A stretch of DNA of 64,000 nt from an uncultured Campylobacter sp. (GCF_937981295.1 NZ_CALJPC010000079.1:19258-83257), one strand, 5' to 3'; positions 1 to 9,479 are shown, counted from the first letter of the stretch. The notes: generated from the letters alone by a model not told the origin. Numbers and translations are program-made.

Positions 1-798
1 CGCGTGCACTATAAACCACGGATCGACCGCTATGCAGTGCCCGCCTACGCCGCAGCCCGGGCTTAAAATATTAACTCGCGGATGACGATTTGCTAGCGAG
101 ATAAGCTCCCAGATGTCAATGCCGAATTTATCGCATAAAATGCTAAGTTCGTTTGCAAAGGCTATGTTTACGTCGCGGAAAGAATTCTCGGTAAGCTTTG
201 ACATCTCTGCGGTTTTCGCATCGGTCTGTAAAACCTCGCCTTCTACGAATTCCCTATAAAATTCTGCTATCTTTTTAGTAGCAATCTTTGTAGTTCCGCC
301 CACGATTCTATCGTTTTGCGTAAGCTCTTTTAAAATTTTACCTGGCAAAACTCTCTCCGGGCAATGAGCGATATAAATTTTAGAAATATCAACACCGCCA
401 TTTTTTAAAATTTCGCCTATCTTTTCGGTAGTACCTATAGGTGAAGTGGATTCTAAAACGACCATATTATCGTCTTTTACATATGGTATTATAGATTTTG
501 CCGCACTTATGACATAATCGATATTTGGCACGTATCCGTCGCGAAAAGGGGTCGGAACAGCTATGATAAAAACGTCTGCGAAATCAGGCTTAACGTCTGC
601 TTTGAAATTTCCGCTTTCTACTGATTTTTTTACAAGCTCCCCAAGCCTTTGCTCTACGATATGAATTTTGCCCTGATTGATCGTATCTACGACGCTCTGT
701 ACTATATCAACGCCGTGGATTTTATAACCCCTATTTGCCAAAAGCGCCGCCGTCGGTAGCCCTATATACCCAAGACCTAAGATGCAAACTTTTTTCAT
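1..798 (-). CDS. wecC: UDP-N-acetyl-D-mannosamine dehydrogenase, C-terminus beyond window edge
   Basis: Oxidises UDP-ManNAc to UDP-ManNAcA with two NAD+, in the cytoplasm, for surface glycans. I translated this reading frame by hand from the ATG at 798; it is open to base 1 (266 codons). Residues 8-15 read GLGYIGLP, the Rossmann dinucleotide motif. Residues 248-255 read GCGVGGHC, whose last Cys is the catalytic thiol in this family. Family members are about 400-420 residues, so roughly the last 150 are outside the window. The start overlaps the stop of wecB as ATGA, and pairing with the 2-epimerase that makes UDP-ManNAc fixes the substrate. Confidence 0.93.
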   Translation of the reverse strand, partial: MKKVCILGLGYIGLPTAALLANRGYKIHGVDIVQSVVDTINQGKIHIVEQRLGELVKKSVESGNFKADVKPDFADVFIIAVPTPFRDGYVPNIDYVISAAKSIIPYVKDDNMVVLESTSPIGTTEKIGEILKNGGVDISKIYIAHCPERVLPGKILKELTQNDRIVGGTTKIATKKIAEFYREFVEGEVLQTDAKTAEMSKLTENSFRDVNIAFANELSILCDKFGIDIWELISLANRHPRVNILSPGCGVGGHCIAVDPWFIVHA

Positions 799-1931
799 AA
801 TATTCCTTTTAAAAATTCCAGTATTTTTTTGCAAGCTTTACCGTCGCCATACGGACTTACACTTTTACTCATTTTATCATATTTATCTTTTAAATTTAAT
901 AATTTTTGCACCTCTTTTATTATATTTTCGCGCTTGGTGCCGATAAGCTTAACGCATCCTGCTCTTATCCCTTCAGGTCTTTCGGTAGTTTCTCTGATAA
1001 CTAAAACGGGCTTGCAAAGGCTCGGCGCCTCCTCTTGGATGCCGCCGCTATCTGTTACTATCATATATGACTTGCTCATAAGATAGACGAAACTATCATA
1101 CTCTAACGGATCAATTAAAAATATATTCGAAATGCCCGATAAAATTTCTCCTACAGGCTTTCTTACATTTGGATTTAAATGCACGGGGTAAACGATGTCG
1201 ATATTTTCATTTTTTAGCGCTATTTCACGTAAAGCCTCACAAATATTAACAAAGCCTTCTCCGAAATTCTCTCGTCTGTGTCCTGTAACGAGAATAAATT
1301 TTCTATCACTAAGCTTATATTTGGAATTTATAAAGGATAAAATTTTATTTTTTAGCAGCTCGTCGTTTTCGATTTTATCTATCGTCCACAAAAGTGCGTC
1401 TATGACAGTGTTGCCGCTAACGATTATATTTTTTGAATCTTTGTCTTCTTTTAATAGATTATCTCTTGCGTCGGCAGTCGGCGCGAAGTGATATTTAGCG
1501 ATGAGCCCCGTCATCTGCCTATTTATCTCTTCAGGAAACGGTGAATAGATATTATGCGTCCTAAGTCCAGCTTCGACATGTGCCACGTCGATCTTTTGAT
1601 AATACGCCGCTAAAGAAACGGCATAAGTAGTAGTAGTATCTCCATGCACAAACACAATGTCTGGGGTATATTCGCCAAATACATCGCGCATACCAAGCAA
1701 AACGCCTGACGTAATATCGTACAGATCCTGCCCTTGCTTCATTAAATTTAGATCAAAATCGGGTTTGATCTCAAAGAATTCCAAAACCTGATCGAGCATC
1801 TGCCTGTGCTGCGCCGTAACGCAAACCTTCACTTCAAATTCCGCGTGCTTTTGAAATTCTTTTATCAACAGAGCCATCTTAATGGCTTCCGGGCGCGTTC
1901 CAAATACTATTAAAATTTTTCTTTTCGTCAT
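795..1931 (-). CDS. wecB: UDP-N-acetylglucosamine 2-epimerase (non-hydrolysing)
   Basis: Interconverts UDP-GlcNAc and UDP-ManNAc in the cytoplasm. It is 378 aa, normal for the family. Visible motifs are the N-terminal GTRPEAIK, central HVEAGLRT, TGHRREN and C-terminal DSGGIQEEAPSL, all typical of the GT-B-fold epimerases. The ATG at 1931 has AGGGAAG about 6 bases upstream. A 140-bp AT-rich gap separates it from ddhC, so wecB-wecC could be transcribed separately from the genes before it, although no clear promoter was seen there. It is coupled to wecC by a 4-base overlap. Confidence 0.95.
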   Translation of the reverse strand: MTKRKILIVFGTRPEAIKMALLIKEFQKHAEFEVKVCVTAQHRQMLDQVLEFFEIKPDFDLNLMKQGQDLYDITSGVLLGMRDVFGEYTPDIVFVHGDTTTTYAVSLAAYYQKIDVAHVEAGLRTHNIYSPFPEEINRQMTGLIAKYHFAPTADARDNLLKEDKDSKNIIVSGNTVIDALLWTIDKIENDELLKNKILSFINSKYKLSDRKFILVTGHRRENFGEGFVNICEALREIALKNENIDIVYPVHLNPNVRKPVGEILSGISNIFLIDPLEYDSFVYLMSKSYMIVTDSGGIQEEAPSLCKPVLVIRETTERPEGIRAGCVKLIGTKRENIIKEVQKLLNLKDKYDKMSKSVSPYGDGKACKKILEFLKGIL

Positions 1932-2071
1932 AAACTTCCCTAAATATCGATTTTTTAACCAAATTTATCGCCGTAATTTTAATTAAATTTTGCTATATCG
2001 GCGCTTAACCAAATAATGTAGTACTATTTATATTGCATATAGCACTTTAAAATTTTGATATGATTTATATT

Positions 2072-3403
2072 TTAGCTTCTAGTAGATACGAATCCCCTAA
2101 CCGTTTTTATAATATACTCTATCTTCTCATCACTCATACCGGGATATACGCCTACCCAGAAACTATCGTTCATTATCTTATCGGTATTTTTTAGCTCGCC
2201 TGAAATTTTATAATCTACCCCGCGTTTAAGATCTGCAAATAACGGGTGCTTGATCATATTGCCCGCAAATAAATTTCTTGTTTGCACGCCCACCTTCTCT
2301 AGATGCTCACTAAGCTCATTTCTACTAAATTTTACCCCGTCCGCAATCGTCATCATAAAGCCAAACCAGCTAGGCTCGGAATGCGGCTGAGTTTTAACTA
2401 AAATAAGCTCCTTTATATCTTTTAAGCCATCATAAAGCTTTTTAAAATTTTGCCTACGACGCTGCACGAAACTAGGGAATTTCTCTATCTGCGCACAACC
2501 CACGGCAGCTTGCATATCGGAGGCTTTTAAATTAAATCCGAAGTGCGAATAAACATATTTATGATCGTACCCGAGCGGCAGCTCACCGAATTTCTGCGAA
2601 AAGCGCCTGCCGCAAGTATTATCCACGCCGCTCTCGCACCAACAGTCGCGCCCCCAATCGCGCATACTTAGCATAATTTTTTTAAGCAGCGGATTGTTTG
2701 TGTATGTAGCACCCCCCTCGCCCATCGTCATATGATGGGGCGGGTAGAAGCTGCTCGTACCTATATCTCCCCATGTACCAGTAGGCTTACCATCATACAG
2801 CGAGCCCAGTGCGTCGCAGTTATCCTCGATAAGCCACAAATCGTGCTTATCGCAAAATTCCTTCACGGTTTTTATATTAAAAGGATTTCCTAGGGTGTGA
2901 GCTACCATGACGGCTTTCGTTTTTGGACTAAGCGCAAGCTCAAGCTTCGTATGGTCTATGTTAAAATACTCAAGCTCCATATCTACAAAAACTGGAACGG
3001 CACCGTATTGCACGATAGGTGCAACTGTCGTAGGAAAACCTGCCGCTACGGTTATAACTTCATCTCCCTTCTTTATGCGGCGCTCTTTTAGAAGCGGCGA
3101 GGTAAGCGCAAAAAATGCAAGCAAATTTGCGCTACTTCCGCTATTTACTAAAAACGCCCATTTTACGCCAAGCATTTTGGCAAATTCCTTTTCAAATTTT
3201 TTAGAATATGTGCCGTATGTGAGCCAGAAATCAAGCGAACTATCTACTAAATTTACCATTTCGTGCTCATCAAAGACTCTACCTGCGTAATTCACACGGC
3301 TTTTGCCGGGTTCAAATTTAGCTCTCTGCACCGGCTCATGAACCAGCCTATAATACTCTTTCGTTTTTTCTAAAATTTCTTGTTTTAATTCTTGAGGGGT
3401 CAT
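2072..3403 (-). CDS. ddhC: CDP-4-dehydro-6-deoxyglucose 3-dehydratase (E1, RfbH family)
   Basis: PMP- and iron-sulfur-dependent enzyme that removes the C-3 hydroxyl of CDP-4-keto-6-deoxyglucose on the way to 3,6-dideoxyhexoses. The family hallmarks are exact: four cysteines spaced C-X57-C-X1-C-X7-C (residues 196, 254, 256, 264), the [2Fe-2S] ligand pattern of E1, and His in place of the PLP-anchoring Lys in the segment YPPHHMT near 223-224. I chose the ATG at 3403 (443 aa): AAAGG lies 6 bases upstream and it overlaps the preceding stop as ATGA. A TTG at 3418 is the longer alternative. The partner reductase E3 (ddhD) is not in the window. Confidence 0.93.
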   Translation of the reverse strand: MTPQELKQEILEKTKEYYRLVHEPVQRAKFEPGKSRVNYAGRVFDEHEMVNLVDSSLDFWLTYGTYSKKFEKEFAKMLGVKWAFLVNSGSSANLLAFFALTSPLLKERRIKKGDEVITVAAGFPTTVAPIVQYGAVPVFVDMELEYFNIDHTKLELALSPKTKAVMVAHTLGNPFNIKTVKEFCDKHDLWLIEDNCDALGSLYDGKPTGTWGDIGTSSFYPPHHMTMGEGGATYTNNPLLKKIMLSMRDWGRDCWCESGVDNTCGRRFSQKFGELPLGYDHKYVYSHFGFNLKASDMQAAVGCAQIEKFPSFVQRRRQNFKKLYDGLKDIKELILVKTQPHSEPSWFGFMMTIADGVKFSRNELSEHLEKVGVQTRNLFAGNMIKHPLFADLKRGVDYKISGELKNTDKIMNDSFWVGVYPGMSDEKIEYIIKTVRGFVSTRS

Positions 3404-4329
3404 TTCTTGCCTTTCCAAATTTCATTGATCTTTCCCAAATATGGGTCTTTTTTGATGGTATCTAAGTCTAGGCTAGTAAAATTTTGCTTAAAATATTTAT
3501 GAATTTTACCGATCGCTTCCGAATGCGGCGTAAGCTTGAATTTATCTTTCATTTCGGATTTTAATAGGCTATTGTCGGAAGTGTATTCGTTATTCAGCCC
3601 TTCATTTAGCGCGATTATCTCGGATTTAAAATCGCTCGCCTCATTTACTAGCGCAGCTAGACTAAGTAGATCGATTTTTGTCCCACTGCTTGCGTTGTAA
3701 ATTTTATGTTGCGCGTCATTTTCTATATAAAATTCCACTACGTTTAACAGGTCATCGACATACATGTAATCAAAAAATACGTTTTGATTGATCGTGATGG
3801 GTAGGTGCAGTAGGTTTTTTACTACGGCATTTGTAATAAATTTATAGCGGTAATTCTCCATTTCGCCGTAAATTCCAAATAAACGAAGTTGGATAATGTT
3901 ATCCGCGCAATCCTCAATATAATGCGATGTGATAGCTTTGTAAAAACCGTATTCATCAAGCGGAAGCGCCTTTTTATAATCATCCTCGCGAGCATTTATT
4001 ATCGGCTTGTGTTTTCCGTATTCCGCACCGCTTCCAAATGATATGATCTTTGCAACCTTATTTTTTTGCTTAGCAATATTGAAAAAAATCCGCAAATTAT
4101 ACTCAGTCACATTTGTCATATCCAGCGTATCTCGACCGCCGCCACGATTGGCAAGATGGACGATAGTATCGATTTTATGCGCACGGACAAAATCGTCAAC
4201 TACGCTTTCGTCAGTCAAATTTAGCTCGCTACTTTTTGGAGCAAAAACGTTAAAATTTCCATTTAGCGCAAGACGCTTTTTTAGATGCGACCCGATAAAA
4301 CCGCTACCGCCCGTGATGAAAAGATTCAT
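3400..4329 (-). CDS. NAD(P)-dependent epimerase/dehydratase (extended SDR), probable CDP-sugar reductase
   Basis: Nucleotide-sugar SDR of 309 aa. Residues 7-13 read GGSGFIG (dinucleotide binding), and Tyr127/Lys131 in YGFYK form the catalytic YxxxK with an upstream Ser in FGSG. It lies inside the ddh cluster with 4-base overlaps on both sides, so it is translated with ddhC. By position it could be the last-step ketoreductase of the CDP-sugar route (the role of YerF in yersiniose synthesis, or of paratose/abequose synthases). That assignment is inference; the sequence alone only supports a sugar-nucleotide SDR. Confidence 0.8.
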   Translation of the reverse strand: MNLFITGGSGFIGSHLKKRLALNGNFNVFAPKSSELNLTDESVVDDFVRAHKIDTIVHLANRGGGRDTLDMTNVTEYNLRIFFNIAKQKNKVAKIISFGSGAEYGKHKPIINAREDDYKKALPLDEYGFYKAITSHYIEDCADNIIQLRLFGIYGEMENYRYKFITNAVVKNLLHLPITINQNVFFDYMYVDDLLNVVEFYIENDAQHKIYNASSGTKIDLLSLAALVNEASDFKSEIIALNEGLNNEYTSDNSLLKSEMKDKFKLTPHSEAIGKIHKYFKQNFTSLDLDTIKKDPYLGKINEIWKGKK

Positions 4330-5111
4330 CTGTTACTTAGCCTTTTTTCAAGCATTTCGATTCTCTTCTCATCCTCGGACTTGATTCTGTGATAATACCT
4401 ACGCTTGCTCTTAAGCCAGGCTAATTCAAATTCCACACCGGCTAAAATTCCAGCCTCCATATTATTTATGGCGTCTTTATGATAGACAATCTTTCGCGTT
4501 TCGTATTTATCAAGCAGTCCTTTGGAAATGAGATATTTAATAAAATCGCACGACTTCGCGGATATGGCTCCGCCTAGACCGCATTTTAGTCCTTTGGCCC
4601 TTGCTTTAGTGTAAATATCTTCGCAATATTTTAACATCTCATCGCTATCTGCAAAATCCCTATTTTTGCCCATCGAACCAGTAAAATCGACCCTACCTAT
4701 CGTTATGCCGGTTAATGTATTGATATTTTCTAAAGATAAAATATCGTCTAAATTCTCATAGCATGTTATGGTTTCTACATTAATCGCGAATTCTATATCA
4801 TTACGGTTATCTTCTGCTACAAAGGTATTTATAGCGCCCACGAACTTACTAACGGCAAATTTTGTCTCCGCCATCGGAGCTACGATCCCTTTTACGCCAA
4901 GCGTGATAGCATTATACATATCGGTAACAGCTTCTACGCCACCAATCTTCATAATAATAGGCAGATCAATTTTAGAAGTAATATCCTTTAGCCTACAAAG
5001 CTCTTCTTGCCTGCTACCTTCATTCTCGTACTCTGCTTTGATCTCAAAAACACCGTATTCGTCTTTAAGTCTTTTAAGAATATCGATCATCTCGTATTCT
5101 AAAACATTCAT
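4326..5111 (-). CDS. HpcH/HpaI-type aldolase/citrate lyase family protein
   Basis: Pyruvate/phosphoenolpyruvate-superfamily TIM-barrel protein, 261 aa. Metal-ligand-like acidic residues are Glu113 in NVETI and Asp142 in GRVDFTGSMG, with VAPMAET at 78-84. Class II aldolases of this family form or split 2-keto-3-deoxy acids using pyruvate. A good ribosome site (AAGGAG, 5 bases from the ATG) precedes it, and the stop overlaps the SDR start. Its occurrence in a CDP-dideoxysugar cluster next to a ThDP enzyme suggests that it makes or consumes a 2-keto acid side-chain donor; the substrate is unknown. Confidence 0.75.
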   Translation of the reverse strand: MNVLEYEMIDILKRLKDEYGVFEIKAEYENEGSRQEELCRLKDITSKIDLPIIMKIGGVEAVTDMYNAITLGVKGIVAPMAETKFAVSKFVGAINTFVAEDNRNDIEFAINVETITCYENLDDILSLENINTLTGITIGRVDFTGSMGKNRDFADSDEMLKYCEDIYTKARAKGLKCGLGGAISAKSCDFIKYLISKGLLDKYETRKIVYHKDAINNMEAGILAGVEFELAWLKSKRRYYHRIKSEDEKRIEMLEKRLSNR

Positions 5112-5112
5112 T

Positions 5113-5841
5113 TTAGCTCCTTAAAATTTTATTCTTAACATCCAGCAATGTAATATTATTGCCAACTAGAATTCCTTTACAATTAAAATTCTTTGCCATA
5201 GCCATATCACTTTCTATCCTATCACCTACCACAACGATATGCTGTTTATCAAGCCCCCAATCCTTACATAAAATTTCGAGCATAAAAGGATTTGGCTTTC
5301 CTACTATATCCAGCTTAATTTCTTCATCAATACTACCAAGGATTGCACTTAGCATAGCATTGGCACCGGGTCTTAAAAGACCATTTTCTACCGGGAAATT
5401 TTTATCTGTATTTGCCACTATTATTCTACGAGATTTTTGTAATGCAATAAGAGCTCTTGATAAAATTTCATAGTTAAAATTTAAATCAAGCCCAATTACC
5501 ACGGCTTCACAACTATACTCATCCTCGACATTTATATCTGCATTCGTTAATTCACTTTTAAAACCACGACTACCAACTAAAAATATATTTCTTAGATCAT
5601 TTCTTTGCAAAAATATAGCACTAGCATAAGCTGAGGTATATATTTTATCTACAGTAGTTCTTATACCCATATGAATTAATTTATCTAAAATTTCAACTCT
5701 TGTTTTAGTTGAATTATTAGTAAAAAATAAGACATTATAACCATTGGATTGAAGCTCATCTATAGTTTGCAAAGCAAAATCGGCAATTTTACTCCCAAAA
5801 TAAATAGTCCCGTCTAAGTCAAAAACTACAGCTTTATTCAT
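5113..5841 (-). CDS. HAD-IIA (NagD-like) sugar-phosphate phosphatase
   Basis: Haloacid dehalogenase-superfamily hydrolase of 242 aa. Motif I is DLDGTIYFG (nucleophile Asp8, acid Asp10), motif II lies in FTNNST, motif III Lys in GKPNPFM, and motif IV is VGDRIESDM. The large cap between motifs II and III places it in subclass IIA with NagD and p-nitrophenylphosphatases. It overlaps the ThDP gene by 8 bases and is followed after 1 base by the aldolase gene. It probably dephosphorylates a precursor of this sugar pathway; the substrate cannot be read from the sequence. Confidence 0.8.
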   Translation of the reverse strand: MNKAVVFDLDGTIYFGSKIADFALQTIDELQSNGYNVLFFTNNSTKTRVEILDKLIHMGIRTTVDKIYTSAYASAIFLQRNDLRNIFLVGSRGFKSELTNADINVEDEYSCEAVVIGLDLNFNYEILSRALIALQKSRRIIVANTDKNFPVENGLLRPGANAMLSAILGSIDEEIKLDIVGKPNPFMLEILCKDWGLDKQHIVVVGDRIESDMAMAKNFNCKGILVGNNITLLDVKNKILRS

Positions 5842-7624
5842 CTACCGGCTTAATTATCATATTTTTATAAAATTCTTCTCGCGGCAAGAACGGAAACATA
5901 TCCTCAAGTGGCTTTGAAACCATTTTGCCGTCAGGCTTTATCTTAGACGATAATTTTGGCTCCATTTTTTCAATAGGTGAAAGCATTATTTCGCAAACTA
6001 CCGTACCTGGTTTGGATAGAATTTCCTCCAACTCCCCTTTTAAATTTAGCTGATTTTCTATCCTGCAGGCTTCAAAGCCATAAACCTCTGCTAATTTTAC
6101 GATATTAGGAAAGCTGACGCCGCTATCTTTATCTGAGCCTACCTTGTGCCCTTTAAAAAAGTTGTTTTGAGTATTTCTGATAGAAATATAGCCTGCATTA
6201 TTCAGAACAAAGATTTTGATCGGAAGCTTATTATGAATTATTGTCTGAAGCTCTTGAATATTCATCTGCAAGCTACCTTCACCCGTAACGCAAATCGTAT
6301 TTTTTTTGCCATTTGCGAAGCAGGCACCGATTGCGGCAGGCAGATCGTATCCCATAGAAGCACAACCCGAATTTACTACCACCTTTTGATTCTCATATAA
6401 GCGCAAGCTCTGATAAGATGAAACACATGCCGTACCGTTACCGAATACATAAACTAAATCTCGTTTATGATTAGATAGCACATCGAAGAAATTATATGAA
6501 TCAACCCACTCTTTTACATTTTGTCTAAAAGGCTCAATCGTAGGATAATTTTTTCTGTAATTTTTGCAAATTTCAAGCCAAAATCCAAAATCCAGCTCGT
6601 CTTTCAACGCAGATCGCAAATCCGATATAAAAACCTTCGCATCGGATTTTATCTTAATATCTGCGGCAATAGTTTTTTTGTTTAGTTCGTTTTGGTCGAT
6701 ATCAACTAAAATTTTTTTGGCTTCTCTGCCGAAGAATTCCCAGTTATAGCTGACTGCACGGATATTTAATCTAGCACCTATAGCAATGATGAGATCGGAA
6801 TTTTGTACGACAAAATTTGCCGCTCTATTGCCAATAGTGCCATATCTACCGAAAAACAGCTCATAGTCATTTCTAACGATATCGTATCTAGCGAAAGTAC
6901 CGATAACGGGGATTTTTAAAATTTCGATTAGTTTTAGAAATTCTTCGTTAGCGCCGGCAAGCGTTACGCCGTTACCTACAATGATAGCGGGGCGTTTAGC
7001 AGCTTTTAACGCATCTAAAACCTGCGGGATTTTTGTGTCAAACTTCGGCGCTTCGGGGATTTCAAATTCTATCAGATCTGCTTCGTCCACCATCGCGCCT
7101 TGTATGTCTAGCGGCACATCCAGCCATACGGGTCCGGGTCTGCCGTGCTTAGCCTCATAAATAGCTTTTTGCAGATGAAATTTTATGCTATTTTTATCCG
7201 TTATCATTACGGCGTATTTTGTGATAGGTCTTACGATGTCAACGATATTAACCTCTTGATCGCCGAGCTGACGTAAATTTAACTCGGGTTGCGAAGCAAT
7301 GGTCGTCTGAAATTTCACTTGCCCCGATATGATCATCGTAGGGATCGAATCCACCCAGGCACCGTAAACGCCGGTAATCGCATTCGTTCCGCCGGGGCCT
7401 GTGGTAACATACGCGATACCAATCTTATTTGAGACGCGCGCATATCCCTCTGCGGCTATCGCGCAAGCTTGTTCGTGATGGTTACAGACATACTCTAAAT
7501 TTTCATTTTTGCCAAGCGAATCTATCAGGTGCATATTGCCGCCGCCTGAGACCATAAATACGGTCTTTGCAGTATCTTCGTGTTCGGCTATAAATTTTGC
7601 TATAAAATCGCTAACTTTTATCAT
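5834..7624 (-). CDS. ThDP-dependent acetolactate synthase-like enzyme (possible YerE-type acyl transferase)
   Basis: 596-aa ThDP enzyme with the three-domain layout of acetohydroxyacid synthases. The ThDP-activating Glu51 lies in NHHEQA, and the cofactor site is G448-E-G450 with NN at 475-476, the GDG-X24-27-NN motif with Asp replaced by Glu. It sits between ddhB (ATGA overlap) and the HAD gene rather than with ilvN or other isoleucine/valine genes. In Yersinia, YerE is a flavin- and ThDP-dependent enzyme that moves a C2 unit from pyruvate to C-4 of the CDP-3,6-dideoxy-4-keto sugar made by DdhABC/D. The context fits such a role; ordinary acetolactate synthase is the alternative. Confidence 0.8.
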   Translation of the reverse strand: MIKVSDFIAKFIAEHEDTAKTVFMVSGGGNMHLIDSLGKNENLEYVCNHHEQACAIAAEGYARVSNKIGIAYVTTGPGGTNAITGVYGAWVDSIPTMIISGQVKFQTTIASQPELNLRQLGDQEVNIVDIVRPITKYAVMITDKNSIKFHLQKAIYEAKHGRPGPVWLDVPLDIQGAMVDEADLIEFEIPEAPKFDTKIPQVLDALKAAKRPAIIVGNGVTLAGANEEFLKLIEILKIPVIGTFARYDIVRNDYELFFGRYGTIGNRAANFVVQNSDLIIAIGARLNIRAVSYNWEFFGREAKKILVDIDQNELNKKTIAADIKIKSDAKVFISDLRSALKDELDFGFWLEICKNYRKNYPTIEPFRQNVKEWVDSYNFFDVLSNHKRDLVYVFGNGTACVSSYQSLRLYENQKVVVNSGCASMGYDLPAAIGACFANGKKNTICVTGEGSLQMNIQELQTIIHNKLPIKIFVLNNAGYISIRNTQNNFFKGHKVGSDKDSGVSFPNIVKLAEVYGFEACRIENQLNLKGELEEILSKPGTVVCEIMLSPIEKMEPKLSSKIKPDGKMVSKPLEDMFPFLPREEFYKNMIIKPVDE

Positions 7625-8703
7625 CGCATCATCTCTTTTACGTAGTCGTTTAAATTTTGTTCGGTATCGATCGCGCCGTTTTCGTAGAAATTTTTATACC
7701 ATTTTACAGTTTTTTCAAATGCCGTTTCACTATCCCAAACTGGCTTCCAACCAAGCAGCGCATGTGCTTTAGAGCAATCAAGCTTCAACAAATTTGCCTC
7801 ATGCGGCTGGTTTATGTCGGAGCCGATTTTAAATTCTGTCTTATCCCAATATCGCTTGGCACTCTTTAGTACATCAAGCACCCTAATCGCACCATCATCG
7901 CTAGGTCCGAAATTCCATGCACCGCCGAATTCCTTTCGCCCTTCAAGCAACTTTTGCCCTACGAGCAAATATCCGCTAAGCGGCTCGAGTACGTGCTGCC
8001 AAGGACGCGTCGCATGCGGATTGCGGATCGTTACCGCTTCATTTTTAGCTGCTGCGCGCATAACGTCGCAAATCAATCTATCTTGCGCCCAGTCTCCGCC
8101 GCCTATTACGTTACCTGCGCGACACGTGGCAAGCAGCGTTTGATGCTTTGTGCCGTAATCTTTTTCGTTAAAAAACGAATTTCGATATGAACTAGCCAGA
8201 AGATCCGCGCAGCCTTTCGACGAGCTATATGGATCATATCCGCCCATAGGATCGTTCTCACGATAACCCCAAACCCACTCTTTATTTTCATAAGCCTTAT
8301 CGCTGGTGATATTCACGATCGCGCGAACGCCCGCCTTTCTGCAGGCTTCAAAGACTTTTAATGTGCCTATGACATTGGTTTCGTAGGTTGTTATCGGATC
8401 GGCATAAGATGGACGTACGAGCGCCTGAGCGGCAAAGTGAAATACAATGTCGGGTTTATAAGTCGTAAACGCCTCGTCTAATTTAGCAAGATCTCGTATG
8501 TCGGCGATTACCTGGATGATATTTAAATTTAAAAGTCCTATATGATTTGGCTCTGTAGGCGCCGGAAGCGAATACCCTATCACTTTTGCACCCAAGCGCT
8601 CCAGCCATAAGCTAAGCCATGAGCCCTTAAAACCGGTATGCCCGGTAAGCAAAACTGTTTTGCCATTATAAATTCCGGAGTATAGATCCTGCATATCTTG
8701 CAT
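7621..8703 (-). CDS. ddhB: CDP-glucose 4,6-dehydratase
   Basis: Converts CDP-D-glucose to CDP-4-keto-6-deoxy-D-glucose using bound NAD+. The extended-SDR motif GHTGFKGSW lies about 21-29 residues from the start and the catalytic YSSSK about mid-protein, both typical of RfbG. I chose the ATG at 8703 (360 aa), 2 bases after the ddhA stop. The longer frame would begin with a GTG at 8721 inside ddhA and has no better ribosome site. The stop overlaps the ThDP enzyme start as ATGA. The gene is also called rfbG. Confidence 0.95.
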   Translation of the reverse strand: MQDMQDLYSGIYNGKTVLLTGHTGFKGSWLSLWLERLGAKVIGYSLPAPTEPNHIGLLNLNIIQVIADIRDLAKLDEAFTTYKPDIVFHFAAQALVRPSYADPITTYETNVIGTLKVFEACRKAGVRAIVNITSDKAYENKEWVWGYRENDPMGGYDPYSSSKGCADLLASSYRNSFFNEKDYGTKHQTLLATCRAGNVIGGGDWAQDRLICDVMRAAAKNEAVTIRNPHATRPWQHVLEPLSGYLLVGQKLLEGRKEFGGAWNFGPSDDGAIRVLDVLKSAKRYWDKTEFKIGSDINQPHEANLLKLDCSKAHALLGWKPVWDSETAFEKTVKWYKNFYENGAIDTEQNLNDYVKEMMR

Positions 8704-8705
8704 TG

Positions 8706-9479
8706 CTACCACTTTTTCCACGGAGCGTTGCCGCTATCCCAAATTTTGTTTAACTCGAGCTTATCTCTAAGCGTATCCATCGGCTTCCAAAAGCCGCTAT
8801 GTTTATATGCTAAAATTTCGCCGTCGTGGGCCAAATTCATAAGCGGCTCTTGCTCAAATATTGTCGCATCTCCATTCGCAATATAGTCAAAAACCTTGGG
8901 CTCACATACAAAGAAACCCGCATTGATCCAATTGCCGTCTCCTTTTGGTTTTTCCTTAAACTCATGCACGCGACTTTCGTCATCTATATTTAGCGCTCCA
9001 AAGCGACCTTCCGGCTGAACGGAAGTCATAGTAAGCGATTTGCCGTGAGACTTATGAAATTTTACAAGCTCGTGGATATCTATATCACTAACGCCATCTC
9101 CATAAGTAAGCAAAAACGGCTCGTCTCCCACTATGCTCTGAGCCCGCTTAATACGACCGCCAGTCATAGTGTTTAGCCCGGTATTTAACAGCGTAACGCT
9201 CCAAGGCTCACTAAAATTGCTCAAAACCTCCATTTTGCCATTTTTCAAATCTATAGTCATATCGCTTTGATGCAAAAAATAATTGGCAAAATATTCTTTG
9301 ATATAGTAGCCTTTATAGCCAAGTAGAATGACGAATTCGTTAAATCCGTACAAACTATAAATTTTCATAATATGCCATAAAATCGGTTTTTCGCCGATCT
9401 CTACCATTGGCTTTGGCCTAATGCTCGTCTCTTCGGCAAGCCTAGTACCGAAACCTCCTGCTAGTATTAAAACTTTCAT
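8706..9479 (-). CDS. ddhA: Glucose-1-phosphate cytidylyltransferase
   Basis: Makes CDP-glucose from glucose-1-phosphate and CTP, the first step of the CDP-3,6-dideoxyhexose route. It is 257 aa, as usual for RfbF. The nucleotidyltransferase signature AGGFGTRLAEET runs from about residue 7, followed by RPKPMVEIG; a later GDGVSD segment carries the metal-binding Asp. It leads the ddhA-ddhB-ThDP-HAD-aldolase-SDR-ddhC run, with 11 bases to gtrB upstream. Also called rfbF. Confidence 0.95.
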   Translation of the reverse strand: MKVLILAGGFGTRLAEETSIRPKPMVEIGEKPILWHIMKIYSLYGFNEFVILLGYKGYYIKEYFANYFLHQSDMTIDLKNGKMEVLSNFSEPWSVTLLNTGLNTMTGGRIKRAQSIVGDEPFLLTYGDGVSDIDIHELVKFHKSHGKSLTMTSVQPEGRFGALNIDDESRVHEFKEKPKGDGNWINAGFFVCEPKVFDYIANGDATIFEQEPLMNLAHDGEILAYKHSGFWKPMDTLRDKLELNKIWDSGNAPWKKW

